DNA from: Diplolepis rosae
Lineage: Eukaryota; Arthropoda; Insecta; Hymenoptera; Diplolepididae
Direction of reading: 5' to 3'
NCBI GenBank assembly: GCA_030998225.1
Contig: JAPYXD010000723.1
Coordinates: forward strand, 20,062,001-20,126,000
DNA: 64,000 bases
The position numbers and the translations under genes were made by a program. The notes under the pieces were generated by a model, which was given only the letters and a program-made list of their open reading frames with translations, had not been told where the DNA came from and searched no databases. Of the stretch, positions 57,201-63,149 are shown one piece after another. Each line of letters begins with the position of its first letter. The first letter of the stretch is position 1.

Positions 57201-59056
57201 CATTTAAGTTTAAAAAAGATAGCCGCTGAACTTTCTGTGTCTCACGAATCAATTCGTACTATTTTAAACGATTTTTTGGGCATGAAACGCATTGCTGCTC
57301 GACTAGTTCCGAAAGACCTGAATTTTCTTCAAAAGCTCAATCGCTTAAAGGCCAAAAACTGAACGAATATCATAAAACAGCCACCGTATTCACCTAATAT
57401 GGCTCCAGCCGACTTTTTTCTCTTTCCAAAACTCAAATTACTACTTCGAGGCACCCGTTTTCAGTCGATAGAAGACATAAAAGAGAATTCGTGAGGAGAA
57501 CTGAAATCGATTCCGGAAAATGAGTTTTAAAAATGTTTTGATGATTGGATTATTCATTGGCATAAATGTATTATTTCGGGAGGGGCCTACTTTGAAGGCG
57601 ATGCAATAAATTTTGATGAATAATAAATAGTTTGTGTTTTATTGACCAATTCCCGGTACTTTTGTAACAGAATGTACATGCAAGCATCAGCAGTTTGACT
57701 CTCGAGGGGCAGCCCCCACTACGTGGTGAGGGCCCCTCTAGAGTCAAAATGCCGAGACTTGCATACATGTTGATACCGGCTTTCTGTTAGTTATGATATG
57801 TATATCATATATATATATTATTATTATTATTAGGATTATAATTTCATATGTATTCAGATGTACATTTTTAATAATAATATAAACAAAATAAAATAATTTA
57901 ACAATTTTTTTTTTTATTTTGAAAATTATAATTCTTACGTCTTCAAATTATTATTTATTTTTAAGGTTATGTTAATATTTAACCGGAAAATTTTAGTACA
58001 TTTAACTAGAAATATGGTAATGTTTAATAGACTAAATTAGTTAAATTCACCGGAATATAACCATGAATGTAACCAGAAATTTTGTACTAGAAAAATTACG
58101 GTGATATAAACTAGAAAATTTTATTACGTTAACTGGAATAAAAGATCAAAAGAACCGAAAAGTGTTTACTAGAATTTCTAACATTTTTAACCAGAATTAC
58201 TAGTACGGCTCTCCGTAAAAAATTTTTCCGGTTGAAATAACCGGAATTCTGGTTGCTTTAACCAGACTTTTTTCTGAGTGTAGTTTACATCATCTCCGTG
58301 AAGATATTTTGAAAAATAGAAGAGTACAAAATCAAAGAATTAATGAAATGCAATTTCGGATCACTTTTTAACATTTTTTTTCTTAGCGGGTCAATTATTT
58401 ACTGAAATTTGTTAAAAGTTTTTGGAATAGTTACAGTTTACTCTGCAATAGAAAAAAAAATTATATTTTGATTTTACAAAACTAATACAAGTGTTTAGCA
58501 GTAACTTAAAAAATGTCGATCACAATTTTATGTAATCACCTGATTGTAAATTTTTTATAAAAATGCATGCCTTCTCAAACTGTATTAAATAACATTCATT
58601 TTAGTTATAAATTAAAAAATTACTAAAATTTGTAAACATTTATAACAATGTATATAATAGATAAAAATAAGTTTTTATTAGATCTTTATTACATCTTTAT
58701 AGTCCGTCTAAATATGATACATAAACGAAAATTTATTTGAATCGTAGTAGAGTATTTCAAAGAAGATAAGCTGTCGAATGAAGCAAGCTTTATATTTTCA
58801 TGAGTGTCATATCTACTAAATCTCTTTTCATGTGATCCTAGGGCCTATCATAGGAGGAGAATTGGTACGATCAATCGGATTTCAGTGGGTCATGCGAATC
58901 GTGGGACTGGCAAATTTAGTCTATTGTCCATTACTGATATATGTAGCTGTTGGAAGAAAGATATCATTTCCACAGAAAGAGAAAAACGACTATAATTCTA
59001 TCAAAATGACAATATCGAAGTACGAACGTTTCTACGACTCTGATGAGAGTCTCTGA
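30203..59056 (+). CDS. Vesicular amine transporter, SLC18 (VMAT/portabella-like) family; seven coding exons
   Basis: Joining 30203-30296, 36086-36295, 50076-50342, 50891-50931, 51121-51267, 51612-51933 and 58842-59056 gives 431 codons plus stop, with every junction in frame and GT-AG. It predicts 12 helices of the major facilitator fold. Family blocks are plain: LDNVLLTVVVPIIPDYL, NGRVGLLLSSKAFIQL, LFLARSTQGI, LGSIALGVLLGYPMGSVLYD, KWQLGTVFIPDSVGYLIGTN and GPIIGG. Relatives use the vesicle proton gradient to load monoamines or acetylcholine. D24 (helix 1), K65 (helix 2) and D326 (helix 10) match the charged residues of VMAT, but helix 11 has Q351 where VMATs have Asp. The luminal loop between helices 1 and 2 is only about 20 residues, which accounts for the small size. 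It could be Vmat itself or the insect paralogue portabella; the missing Asp and short loop favour a divergent member. The cargo is not known. Confidence 0.9.
31009..31027 (+). repeat. Run of 19 guanines
   Basis: An uninterrupted G run in A/T-rich intron DNA. It could be a true homopolymer with G-quadruplex potential, or its length may be an assembly artefact. Confidence 0.8.
32830..34150 (-). mobile_element. Mariner, transposase internally deleted, interrupted by a palindromic element
   Basis: The minus strand from 34120 encodes a mariner N-terminal helix-turn-helix domain (ESLKMLQKCFGETTLLRTQV, SRPSTSVNDDNIEKVKKIVL, KRVTAIRLVPKDLTF). The sequence then passes directly to SLIVTEFLAKHETKVTAQPP and YSPDLAPCDFFLFPKLK, so the ~120 residues holding the first two catalytic Asp are gone. 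A 599-bp palindromic element interrupts the 3' end. Exact terminal repeats were not pinned down. A similarly deleted + strand copy is at 56752-57674. Confidence 0.75.
32921..33519. mobile_element. Palindromic element with CCCTAGCG ends and AAAGCTA-repeat arms, 599 bp
   Basis: It is flanked by AA on both sides (32919-32920 and 33520-33521). Removing the element and one AA rejoins the mariner, which proves a later insertion. Arms: CCCTAGCGAACTGGCTGAACG, then tandem gtaaagctatc-like units, then unique sequence. The core cctgtcattgaaggcagtgc is the same as in 11164-11721, but the arm repeats differ. Confidence 0.85.
34440..35045. repeat. Inverted repeat of Penelope-like type with ribozyme-like hairpin, copy 1
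   Basis: The left arm (about 34489-34660) and right arm (about 34858-35040) are inverted copies (for example aaccgttcggatcctc and gaggattcgaacggtt). Between them is GGGTGCTAGAAGAGCACC followed by GAAATGTCG (34762-34790). A hairpin followed by GAAAYGTC is the second half of the hammerhead ribozymes found in Penelope-like elements; the CTGANGA half is degraded. A relative is at 52275-52790. Confidence 0.55.
35200..35781. mobile_element. TA-flanked element with CACGGAAAAAAATTTGGTA ends
   Basis: TA at 35198-35199 and 35782-35783. The left end CACGGAAAAAAATTTGGTA and right end TACCAAATTTTTTTCTGTG are inverted copies. It is about 284 bp once the hAT-like insertion 35257-35546 and its duplicated 8 bp are removed. 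It lies inside 31322-36011. Confidence 0.8.
35257..35546. mobile_element. hAT-like non-autonomous element, 290 bp, 8-bp target duplication
   Basis: GTCACTAC occurs directly before (35249-35256) and after (35547-35554). The element ends are CATGGAGACTAGATATAAAG and its inverse. Further inverted blocks lie inside (gaagttctgccaagtac / gtacttggcagaacttc). An 8-bp duplication is typical of hAT (and P) transposons. The TIR could also be read as CCATGGAG with a 6-bp duplication. Confidence 0.75.
36086..36295 (+). CDS. Transporter exon 2: loop 1 and helices 2-3
   Basis: The acceptor is atttcag. It completes Val and continues PIIPDYLCSLEGNASIVTAE, then NGRVGLLLSSKAFIQLILNP with the conserved Lys (residue 65), and GYAKPLFFGNMCLLITTL. 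NAS at 45-47 is a potential luminal glycosylation site. The donor is GTAAGC. Confidence 0.88.
36444..37729 (+). mobile_element. Full-length mariner (mauritiana-type), 1286 bp
   Basis: TA flanks at 36442-36443 and 37730-37731. The inverted ends are TTGGATCTATAACTTAATTC and its complement; the length equals that of Drosophila Mos1 (1286 bp, from memory). The transposase frame 36616-37653 has 345 codons and a single internal stop. The element has the dinucleotide target and size of a canonical mariner and looks comparatively young. Confidence 0.92.
36616..37653 (+). pseudogene. Mariner transposase with one premature stop
   Basis: The frame begins MSNFFPEKVFLRGVLLYYFN and reads a helix-turn-helix domain, WVSHEL, then the catalytic core. 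The three catalytic Asp are present: TGDEEW, HHDNAR and ATSDFHFF, with the spacing of the D,D34D signature. TAA at 37273-37275 interrupts it after GETINGEHY; the frame resumes unchanged as TQFIRLKRAIAEKRPE. HHDNARLH and SPGLATSDF differ slightly from the usual HDNAxPH and SPDLAPSD, so activity would be doubtful even without the stop. Confidence 0.9.
37958..38234. repeat. Inverted repeat, ~45-bp arms
   Basis: TGAACTATTTTACTAATTTT at the left is mirrored ending at 38234, continuing through ccaaatcattttagtcg / cgactgaaatgatttgg. A 50-bp block (gttccttttctcacaga...caaaatatattg) is directly repeated at about 38045 and 38297. Class unknown. Confidence 0.65.
39950..40560 (-). pseudogene. Mariner transposase fragment
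   Basis: The minus strand reads HRIMTGDEKWLHYDNPKRRK (first Asp), then after a deletion VILQHDNARPHVARPVKTYL (second Asp) and YSPDVAPSDYHFF (third Asp), with frameshifts on both sides. The helix-turn-helix part is only partly present (40324-40533) in another frame. Confidence 0.85.
40725..41480 (-). pseudogene. Mariner fragment with one terminal repeat
   Basis: TTGGGTTGGCAACAAAGTCA at about 40725 is a mariner terminal repeat. Next to it on the minus strand is a C-terminus ending KLTERWQKLIEQNGQYI. The rest is frameshifted and the far terminal repeat was not found. It interrupts a relative of the foldback element 9537-11001, whose parts flank it (40670-40725 and 41620-41900). Confidence 0.75.
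41485..41520. repeat. Simple repeat (ATAAT)n
   Basis: A run of tataa/ataat units directly next to the mariner fragment. Confidence 0.8.
41985..43271 (-). mobile_element. Full-length mariner (mauritiana-type), 1287 bp
   Basis: TA flanks at 41983-41984 and 43272-43273. Inverted ends CCAGGGGTGTTAGTT and its complement, extended by ...TTTGCCGGT. The transposase is on the minus strand (43099-42062, 345 codons) with two in-frame stops. It differs clearly from the copy at 36444-37729 in terminal repeats and protein, so it is a separate lineage. Confidence 0.92.
42062..43099 (-). pseudogene. Mariner transposase with two stop codons
   Basis: The frame starts MSSFVPSKSHLRHSLLFLF and ends WAKCVESNGQYFE. 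Stops lie after KKKAV (where relatives have Glu) and after SLAEQR at 42200-42202; between them 269 codons are open. All three catalytic Asp are intact: TEDEKW, QHDNAP and APSDYHLF, 34 residues separating the last two. No frameshift was seen. Confidence 0.9.
44084..45116. mobile_element. TTAA-flanked (piggyBac-like) non-autonomous element, 1.03 kb
   Basis: TTAA at 44080-44083 and 45117-45120. The ends are CCCTTTGCGGCA and its inverse TGCCGCAAAGGG. TTAA duplication with CCC...-type ends is the hallmark of piggyBac transposons. The interior has a ~100-bp unit (gagatcgctgatcacgaatct...ggatccaatatggcg) twice on the left and inverted on the right two to three times. No transposase. Confidence 0.8.
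45690..47005 (-). pseudogene. Mariner with 5' terminal repeat, disrupted by a small palindromic element
   Basis: The outer end is at 47005 next to TA; its repeat (complement of 46971-47005, ggtctgac core) matches 2324-2356. Minus-strand pieces: a helix-turn-helix region near 46700-46740 (DRTNTDDAERSGRPKS), VTMDEAWIHYYTPETKR (first Asp), KVLFNQDSAPCHKSMKT (second Asp) and YTPDLASSNY (third position Asn), followed by a stop. Frameshifts and the insert at 46103-46306 break it. The 3' end is degraded. Confidence 0.85.
46103..46306. mobile_element. Palindromic element with CCCTTGTAGAA ends, 204 bp, inside mariner
   Basis: CCCTTGTAGAAGAAAATAA and its inverse (ttatttttttctacaaggg) end the element, with AT on both sides. 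The arms carry attggtcccgattgggacc-type repeats. Removing it rejoins the mariner frame region (tacggatacc + ataaccttgcc). Confidence 0.8.
47222..48506. mobile_element. Palindromic element, ~530-bp arms, CTACCGTCGG ends
   Basis: ACTACCGTCGGAAATTGTGC at 47222 is mirrored ending at 48506. The inner arms match as far as the block around gatcacggttctcggccggt (47632-47652) and its inverse near 48065-48095. The loop is about 47756-47945. Open frames inside (47545-47754, 47949-48134) are mirror images of each other and not genes. Confidence 0.8.
50076..50342 (+). CDS. Transporter exon 3: helices 3-6
   Basis: The acceptor is accacag and the join gives TTLLFAFGQTYEVLFLARST. It encodes QGISSACIGVSGMSLLASLY, the loop PEEDKRSKIMG, LGSIALGVLLGYPMGSVLYD and KMAPFLLVASFIVISI. 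The donor is GTGAGT. Confidence 0.9.
50343..50890 (+). other. Transporter intron 3 (548 bp)
   Basis: Pyrimidine-rich A/T sequence with a good acceptor (gttcacag). No element recognised. Confidence 0.6.
50891..50931 (+). CDS. Transporter exon 4: 41-bp micro-exon
   Basis: It encodes only S-LQIFALDFEDVAK, the end of helix 6 and the start of the cytoplasmic loop, which aligns with the family's IQLFVLQP segment. It joins phase 1 to phase 0 and is needed to keep the frame. Confidence 0.8.
51121..51267 (+). CDS. Transporter exon 5: central loop and helix 7
   Basis: The acceptor is aattatag. It encodes KSETDSSWIHLLSDTRILII, AGAIWFSTSPMAILEPCLPL and WLRSHIKAK. This corresponds to the short central cytoplasmic loop (..LLKDPYILIAAGS..) and the LEPxLPxW motif of the family. 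The donor is GTTAGC. Confidence 0.87.
51268..51611 (+). other. Transporter intron 5 (344 bp) with a small inverted-repeat element
   Basis: Contains 51397-51540: ends GGGGTCA and TGACCCC, with an inner hairpin atacagccctctat / atagagggctgtat (51442-51480). Non-coding. Confidence 0.65.
51612..51933 (+). CDS. Transporter exon 6: helices 8-11
   Basis: The acceptor is ttttcag. KWQLGTVFIPDSVGYLIGTN begins helix 8. YRYGRCKTAVLAMVAVGISA and PHFGMGLGIGVADAALVPLL follow, with Asp 326 in helix 10. YGLVYSIQQAAVSLAYSLG is helix 11, with Gln 351 in place of the family Asp. The donor is GTAAAT. Confidence 0.9.
52275..52790. repeat. Penelope-like repeat with hammerhead-ribozyme-like hairpin, copy 2
   Basis: It shares with 34440-35045 the segments cgaactcgtatcactac, aattcgaaaccg(c/t)tcg and ggttttggaaggttgccttc. 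At 52583-52615 GATGGTGCTGGAAGAGCACC is followed by GAAACGTCGG: a five-pair stem followed by GAAAC and GTC, as in the hammerhead motifs of Penelope-like elements. The other core half (CTGANGA) reads TTGGAGA, with two mismatches. The ribozyme, if it was one, is probably inactive. Confidence 0.55.
53314..54662. mobile_element. Palindromic element with GGGGAGAAGCGGCGAA ends, 1349 bp, TA-flanked
   Basis: TA at 53312-53313 and 54663-54664. The left end GGGGAGAAGCGGCGAAATTG is inverted at the right end (aacttcgccgcttctcccc). A short motif (aaattggcgca) recurs at 53337, 53353, 53691 and, inverted or altered, near 54445 and 54640. No transposase. Confidence 0.8.
54710..54970. repeat. Palindromic repeat related to 17093-17353
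   Basis: gtttctacatgtttgtgtac (54771) and ataaaaacggacgtagata match the copy in boss intron 2. Outer blocks gcatgtgatacct (54722) and aagtatcacatgtcc (54942) are inverted. Confidence 0.55.
55250..56750. repeat. Foldback with arms of TTCGACATTCGATCGG repeats
   Basis: Both 55260-55470 and 56555-56745 are packed with degenerate copies of attcgacattcgatcgg in both orientations. Between them is A/T-rich unique sequence. The mariner 56752-57674 sits right at the outer edge of the second arm. The repeats create several antisense frames rich in RMSNIRHPI; these are not genes. Confidence 0.7.
56752..57674 (+). mobile_element. Mariner deletion derivative, 923 bp, terminal repeats intact
   Basis: TA at 56750-56751 and 57675-57676. 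The inverted ends are CATTCTGTCAAAAAAGTACT and the complement of the right end (attcccggtacttttgtaacagaatg). Both ends needed for mobilisation are kept, and ~120 codons of the transposase are missing. It could be moved only by an intact relative elsewhere. Confidence 0.88.
56946..57623 (+). pseudogene. Mariner transposase lacking the catalytic centre
   Basis: MDKNIEQRIRLKFCIANGIL starts the helix-turn-helix region, followed by SGRPSTSSTEVNIGKVKEMV and LGMKRIAARLVPKDLNF. Then comes a deletion, and the frame resumes with KQPPYSPNMAPADFFLFPKL and the end GDAINFDE. A stop (TGA) lies after AFKSG, further stops follow the deletion. The first two catalytic Asp are absent; the third (APAD) remains. 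Confidence 0.85.
57675..57780. repeat. Short hairpin
   Basis: catgcaagcatcagc ... gccgagacttgcatacatg and the inner pair gactctcgaggggc / gcccctctagagtc form an inverted repeat of about 95 bp, directly beside the mariner. Confidence 0.65.
58842..59056 (+). CDS. Transporter exon 7: helix 12 and C-terminal tail
   Basis: The acceptor is atcctag. It completes SLGPIIGGELVRSIGFQWVM, then helix 12 (LANLVYCPLLIYVAVG) and a short tail ending SKYERFYDSDESL. The acidic, Tyr-containing tail resembles the trafficking tails of vesicular amine transporters in position only; no defined dileucine motif was seen. Stop TGA at 59054-59056. Confidence 0.9.
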
Positions 59057-59194
59057 ATTTTTAACTATTTTAGGAATTCTACTTTACACCAGTTTCAAGC
59101 AAGTTATTTCCAGTTGAGCCTCTTCCAATAATCGACTTGATTTCCCAAGTTTATATTCTGAGTGTTTTTATTAAATAATAGAATATTTTAGCAA

Positions 59195-59200
59195 AATAAA
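59195..59200 (+). terminator. Polyadenylation signal AATAAA of the transporter gene
   Basis: The first canonical AATAAA after the stop codon, 139 bp downstream. Positional inference. Confidence 0.6.
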
Positions 59201-59275
59201 TTATATTGTAATTTTTATTTGGCATTAAATAATGAAATATTTATAATAATAAAGTTTGATGGTTTCATTTTGCCT

Positions 59276-60600
59276 GCACTGAAAAAAATAGTCACTACAA
59301 CAAAATAGTTTAGTTGATCAAGATTTGTTGGCGTTACTAAAATTTTGTTGTAATTACGAAAAGAATGGTCGTTGTAACAAAAATTTTTATTTTTTTAAAT
59401 GAATTTTTTTGTTGAATTTTGTTGCCCTGGCATTATACACAACCATGCATTAACCGTGTTTCCTTCACATAACCCTTGTAGAAATTTCTCTATTTGTCCT
59501 TTGTTGAGGTTGAATTTTTATAAGACCCTGACCTAAGTTTCTAGTCTAAAGAAAAAACTGACAGGGGACCCTATCAGATTCCGTCTAGACTTACTGAATT
59601 CTCAAATCAGTTAAGGACTCTCAAGGAATCTCTTTTAGGAAATCCCGATGATTTTGTCACTTTTGGTATATCTCATACTGTCCTTATGGTATTTCAAAAT
59701 TAAAATTATTCAATGATTTAACCCTCTTTTATTTGAGAAATAAATCAATGAAATGAAATAAAAATTTTAAAGACGTATCCTTTCATAATTTTCAGCAGAT
59801 ATGGAATTAAATTTTTTACGATAGTTAACGGTGGATTTTTATTTAAAACCTCTTTCAAAATTTGTACACAGGAAGCGATGTTCCCGTAACTGGACAAAAA
59901 AAATTTGTCATCTCTATAAAATTGTTTGGTTGTACAGTGCAAAAGGTTTAACAATAAATTTTATGTGCCTCAGCCGCGGAAACTCGTTTTTCCGTTACAG
60001 CTGAGAGTAAAGCAATGTTGTATATTCCGTTACAGAGGAATACAATGTAGAAATTGAACTGCGCATGTGCACTATAGTCTTACAGCGGAACGCAATCTAT
60101 TTCTTATTCTTCTTCTTCTCACTTCTTCTTCGTACAGCGTTAGCACTGACTACTACACAAGACCGATAAAATCAAAATGGCCGGGACTAGTCGCCAATTT
60201 GCGCCCGCTTCGTACAACTAGCGCAGCAAACAACTACAATAAGTACTAGATTAGATTCGAATGTACGCATAAAAACTCGTATCCGCACCACAGTCACATA
60301 AAATAGAATATGTGCCAATGCACACAATTCGGGACATTGCGAGACTCGCGACAATGCTCGCAGGACTGATCGCGCCTCGGATTCGTCTCGGCTTTGTCTC
60401 GGCTTCGTCTCGGCTTTGCCTCAGCTACGTCTCGGCTACGCCTTGACTTCGATCTCCTGCGAGCATTGTCGCTCGTCACGCAATCACCCTCATTCTGTGC
60501 CTAGGCACATAATATACTATTAGTTGGCCGAAAAAAACTTTTTGTTAGGTGCTTAGCAATCAATTTTTGTTGTGGAGACAACAAAATTATTTTTTTTCAT
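59276..60600. mobile_element. Element with CACTGAAAAAA-like ends, split by the CpG-rich repeat
   Basis: Left: CACTGAAAAAAATAGTCACT then acaacaaaat and gttgatcaagatttgttgg; right (60540-60600): ttttgttgtggagacaacaaaattattttttttc. Both sides resemble the interior of 28205-28359. A second, CpG-rich element (59959-60522) interrupts it. The outer right end is uncertain. Confidence 0.45.
59959..60522. mobile_element. CpG-rich ~0.56-kb repeat, copy 2 (inverted relative to 6196-6772)
   Basis: It runs from TTTTATGTGCCTC to GGCACATAATATACTATTA and matches copy 1 along its length in the opposite orientation, including the hairpin block cctgcgagcattgtcgctcg and the tandem tcggcttcgtc units. The two copies lie on either side of both genes. 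Confidence 0.75.
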
Positions 60601-63110
60601 TCATTTCATTTTTTATTCACCTATTGTATGTATTAATATTATATTGCAGTTTTTAATACTTTATTTAACATAATTGAATTTTAAATTAGTTAATAACTTT
60701 TTTTCAAAATGTTCATAATATTTCTGAAGATTCACAGCTGATACAAACTGAGTGAAAAGCAGTGGAAATATTGACCCAGTCAAGATTTAGAATTAATAAC
60801 ACAAAGTGCATCCTAAATTGTAAAAAAATAATTTGCAAGTTGAGTTTCAGTAAAACATCAGCGAAGCAGGAAAAGTCGAGTATAAATTTTCAATAACAGG
60901 AAGTTAGAAAACTTTTTAATTAAAAATTGTATTCCAGGGATAGTGTGCCATTTGCCATTTTGCTTAAAAATAAAATGAAATATGCGAGAAACGATTGAAT
61001 TTTATTCCTCAGATTGGAAATTAAATAAAATGTTAATTTAGTCTTACTCATCTTTTCTCATTGAAAATGATGAATAAAGATCTTGAGTTATGATTTTATT
61101 TATAAAACATGTATTTATATGTACTATTAGAAGTGTTTTCAGACTATGGAAAATATTGCCAAGAGGTATGAAGTTGTTTACTACAGACTTACATATTAGA
61201 AAAAAGGATGAGATTACAATAATAAAACAAGAAACTTTGTTGGTTGGCATGAACTTAAGATAATTGAATTTACAAGCTTCAAACGCAGTTATATCTACAG
61301 GATTCTAGACATGTATCAACTGATCAATTAGATCAATACCTCTTGAGACTACTAACTTCGAACATGACAGAAAGTACTATATATTTATATAAGAAGCCGA
61401 TAAGTCAATTGGTAAGTGAGTAAACTATATCTCAAAAGTTTTAATATAAAAAAAAATGAAAATAAAACAAGAAATAGAAATAGACTCTCAAATATTTATG
61501 AGGATTCGAATGCGCGACTCCCACGTCCATTCGGTCCCATTTTTTATACTTTTATTCCGCTTTTATTATACTTTAGTAGAGAATCATTTGATATTGAATC
61601 TCTGAAGTACCTTTATCCATGTGAATCCTGAATTGAACGGAGTGGAACTAAAACTTATCTGAAAATCGATTTCTTATTCTTATTAACACTGCCTACGCCT
61701 CAGTTTCTATTCGAAAAACTGTCTTTTAATGTTTCAAAAATATATAATATTTACGTTCATTACTTTTTTTACTATCTAATTCTAATTCTTAAAAAGTAAG
61801 CTGTTTCTGTTGGGTTAAATATTACCAAATAAATAATCAACTTAAATTCAAACAGATATTTAACAAAACATCATCAGCAACAAAATTTTGTTTCTTACTA
61901 AACTTTAGTTTAAACATTTTACAAGTAAGGGAGAGTGGCTATCAGTAAATTTCAAACTCGCAATTATGCCTAAATTGTATACAATTCGAAAAAATGTATG
62001 TTTCAATATGAAGGTTTATACAATTAATTAAATAGTACACATATAGAAGATATGATTTTGTATATTTTACTGGATTGGTTGGAAAATTTCCTAACATAAT
62101 GAATTATTTAAATTTCTAACATCACCTGGAAACAGTGGATCGCACCTTCTAAAAAATTATTTAAGAGACACAACTAGTTTGGAATTTTGAAAATTTCGAT
62201 TTTTTTTTTGACATTTTTTAACAGCCCAGCAGGCGCTTTTCGAAGAAGAGGAAGGTGAATTGTATGGGCCTGGAATAGCAGATTAGCTCTAGGAATGATA
62301 CTCAAAAATTTATAACAATGAAATCAGTACTTTTATCTTTAAACGCGTTTTTCTCAAAACTACGTTTTTCAAATTTGCTGCAGCTGTAACTCGATAATAA
62401 ATCATCCGATCGACTTGCGTCTTTTTATTAGCTTATTGTGTATTTGTTTTCCCATACAATGACTCTCCAGTTTTATGATTGGATGAAAAATATAATTTTG
62501 CCACGCCAAAAACTATCAAATTTTTTAGCAAAATTTTTATTTTTATTTTTAAAACTGCGCCATTTTATTGCATTTTAATTTTTTTTTACAATCGAGGGTC
62601 ATTGTACAGGAAATATATTCCAGTTTAATTAAATTTTTGTTTTTTTTATTTCAGGCACTGTGAAGGCGACAATCACTGCAGCAGTGGCGGGACTTTTTTT
62701 TTGAAGACTCAGGAGATGGTGGATAACTTGCAGAAAATCGAATATTTTCATTTGAAAAAATTACTGTGTATTCATTATTTATGCACAAATAAATCTGAAC
62801 ATTTTTTAAACATTCGATACAATACTTTTTTATAAAAAAATTCACAAAAATCACCTGTTTTTCAGGCGGTCAAATTAGTTGTGCCCCTTAATAGTTCCTG
62901 CACCGTACTAAGTCGTTTGAATAGTCCCGAGCCTAAGTAATGAAACAACATTTTTTGATAAAATTTTCATTTATTTTTTAACATACACGGAGAAAAATGG
63001 AAACCAGAAGAAAATGAATGACTACTAAAAACCAGAAATGCATATTAGATGAGAAAAGAAAGTGTTACGCAGTTTGGGAATGAGTTCTGTACTGTTTAAT
63101 ACTCTCTTTT
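60601..63110. other. Intergenic, one inverted-repeat element
   Basis: A/T-rich, no gene. The element at 62161-62891 is listed separately. A single CACGGAGAAAAATGG end at about 62990 lacks a visible partner in the window. Confidence 0.5.
62161..62891. mobile_element. Inverted-repeat element with TTAAGRGRCACAACTA ends, 0.73 kb
   Basis: TTAAGAGACACAACTAGTTT at the left and AAATTAGTTGTGCCCCTTAA at the right are inverted copies over about 20 bp with a few mismatches. The interior is A/T-rich with no transposase. Confidence 0.55.
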
Positions 63111-63149
63111 CTTTTTTAATGATCATTCCTGTTTTTTAATAATTGTTCA

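Larger units (their letters stand above)
55054..58280. mobile_element. TA-flanked element with CACTCAGAAAA ends, 3.2 kb including later insertions
   Basis: TA at 55052-55053 and 58281-58282. The ends are CACTCAGAAAA and TTTTTTCTGAGTG. Next to each end lie inverted 'ccggttaaaat / aaccagaattac' repeats (55070-55200 and 57980-58270). Inside are TTCGACATTCG-repeat DNA and a deleted mariner. Confidence 0.65.
51934..58841 (+). other. Transporter intron 6 (6.9 kb)
   Basis: It holds the Penelope-like repeat 52275-52790, the 1.35-kb palindrome 53314-54662, the small palindrome 54710-54970 and the 3.2-kb TA-flanked element 55054-58280 with a mariner inside. 58281-58841 is A/T-rich intron. Confidence 0.6.

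Noticed and set aside
60294..60479. Arg/Ser-rich 61-codon frame as an SR-type protein
   Set aside because: It is the translation of the tandem CpG-rich repeat; copy 1 shows the same repeat without a conserved frame.
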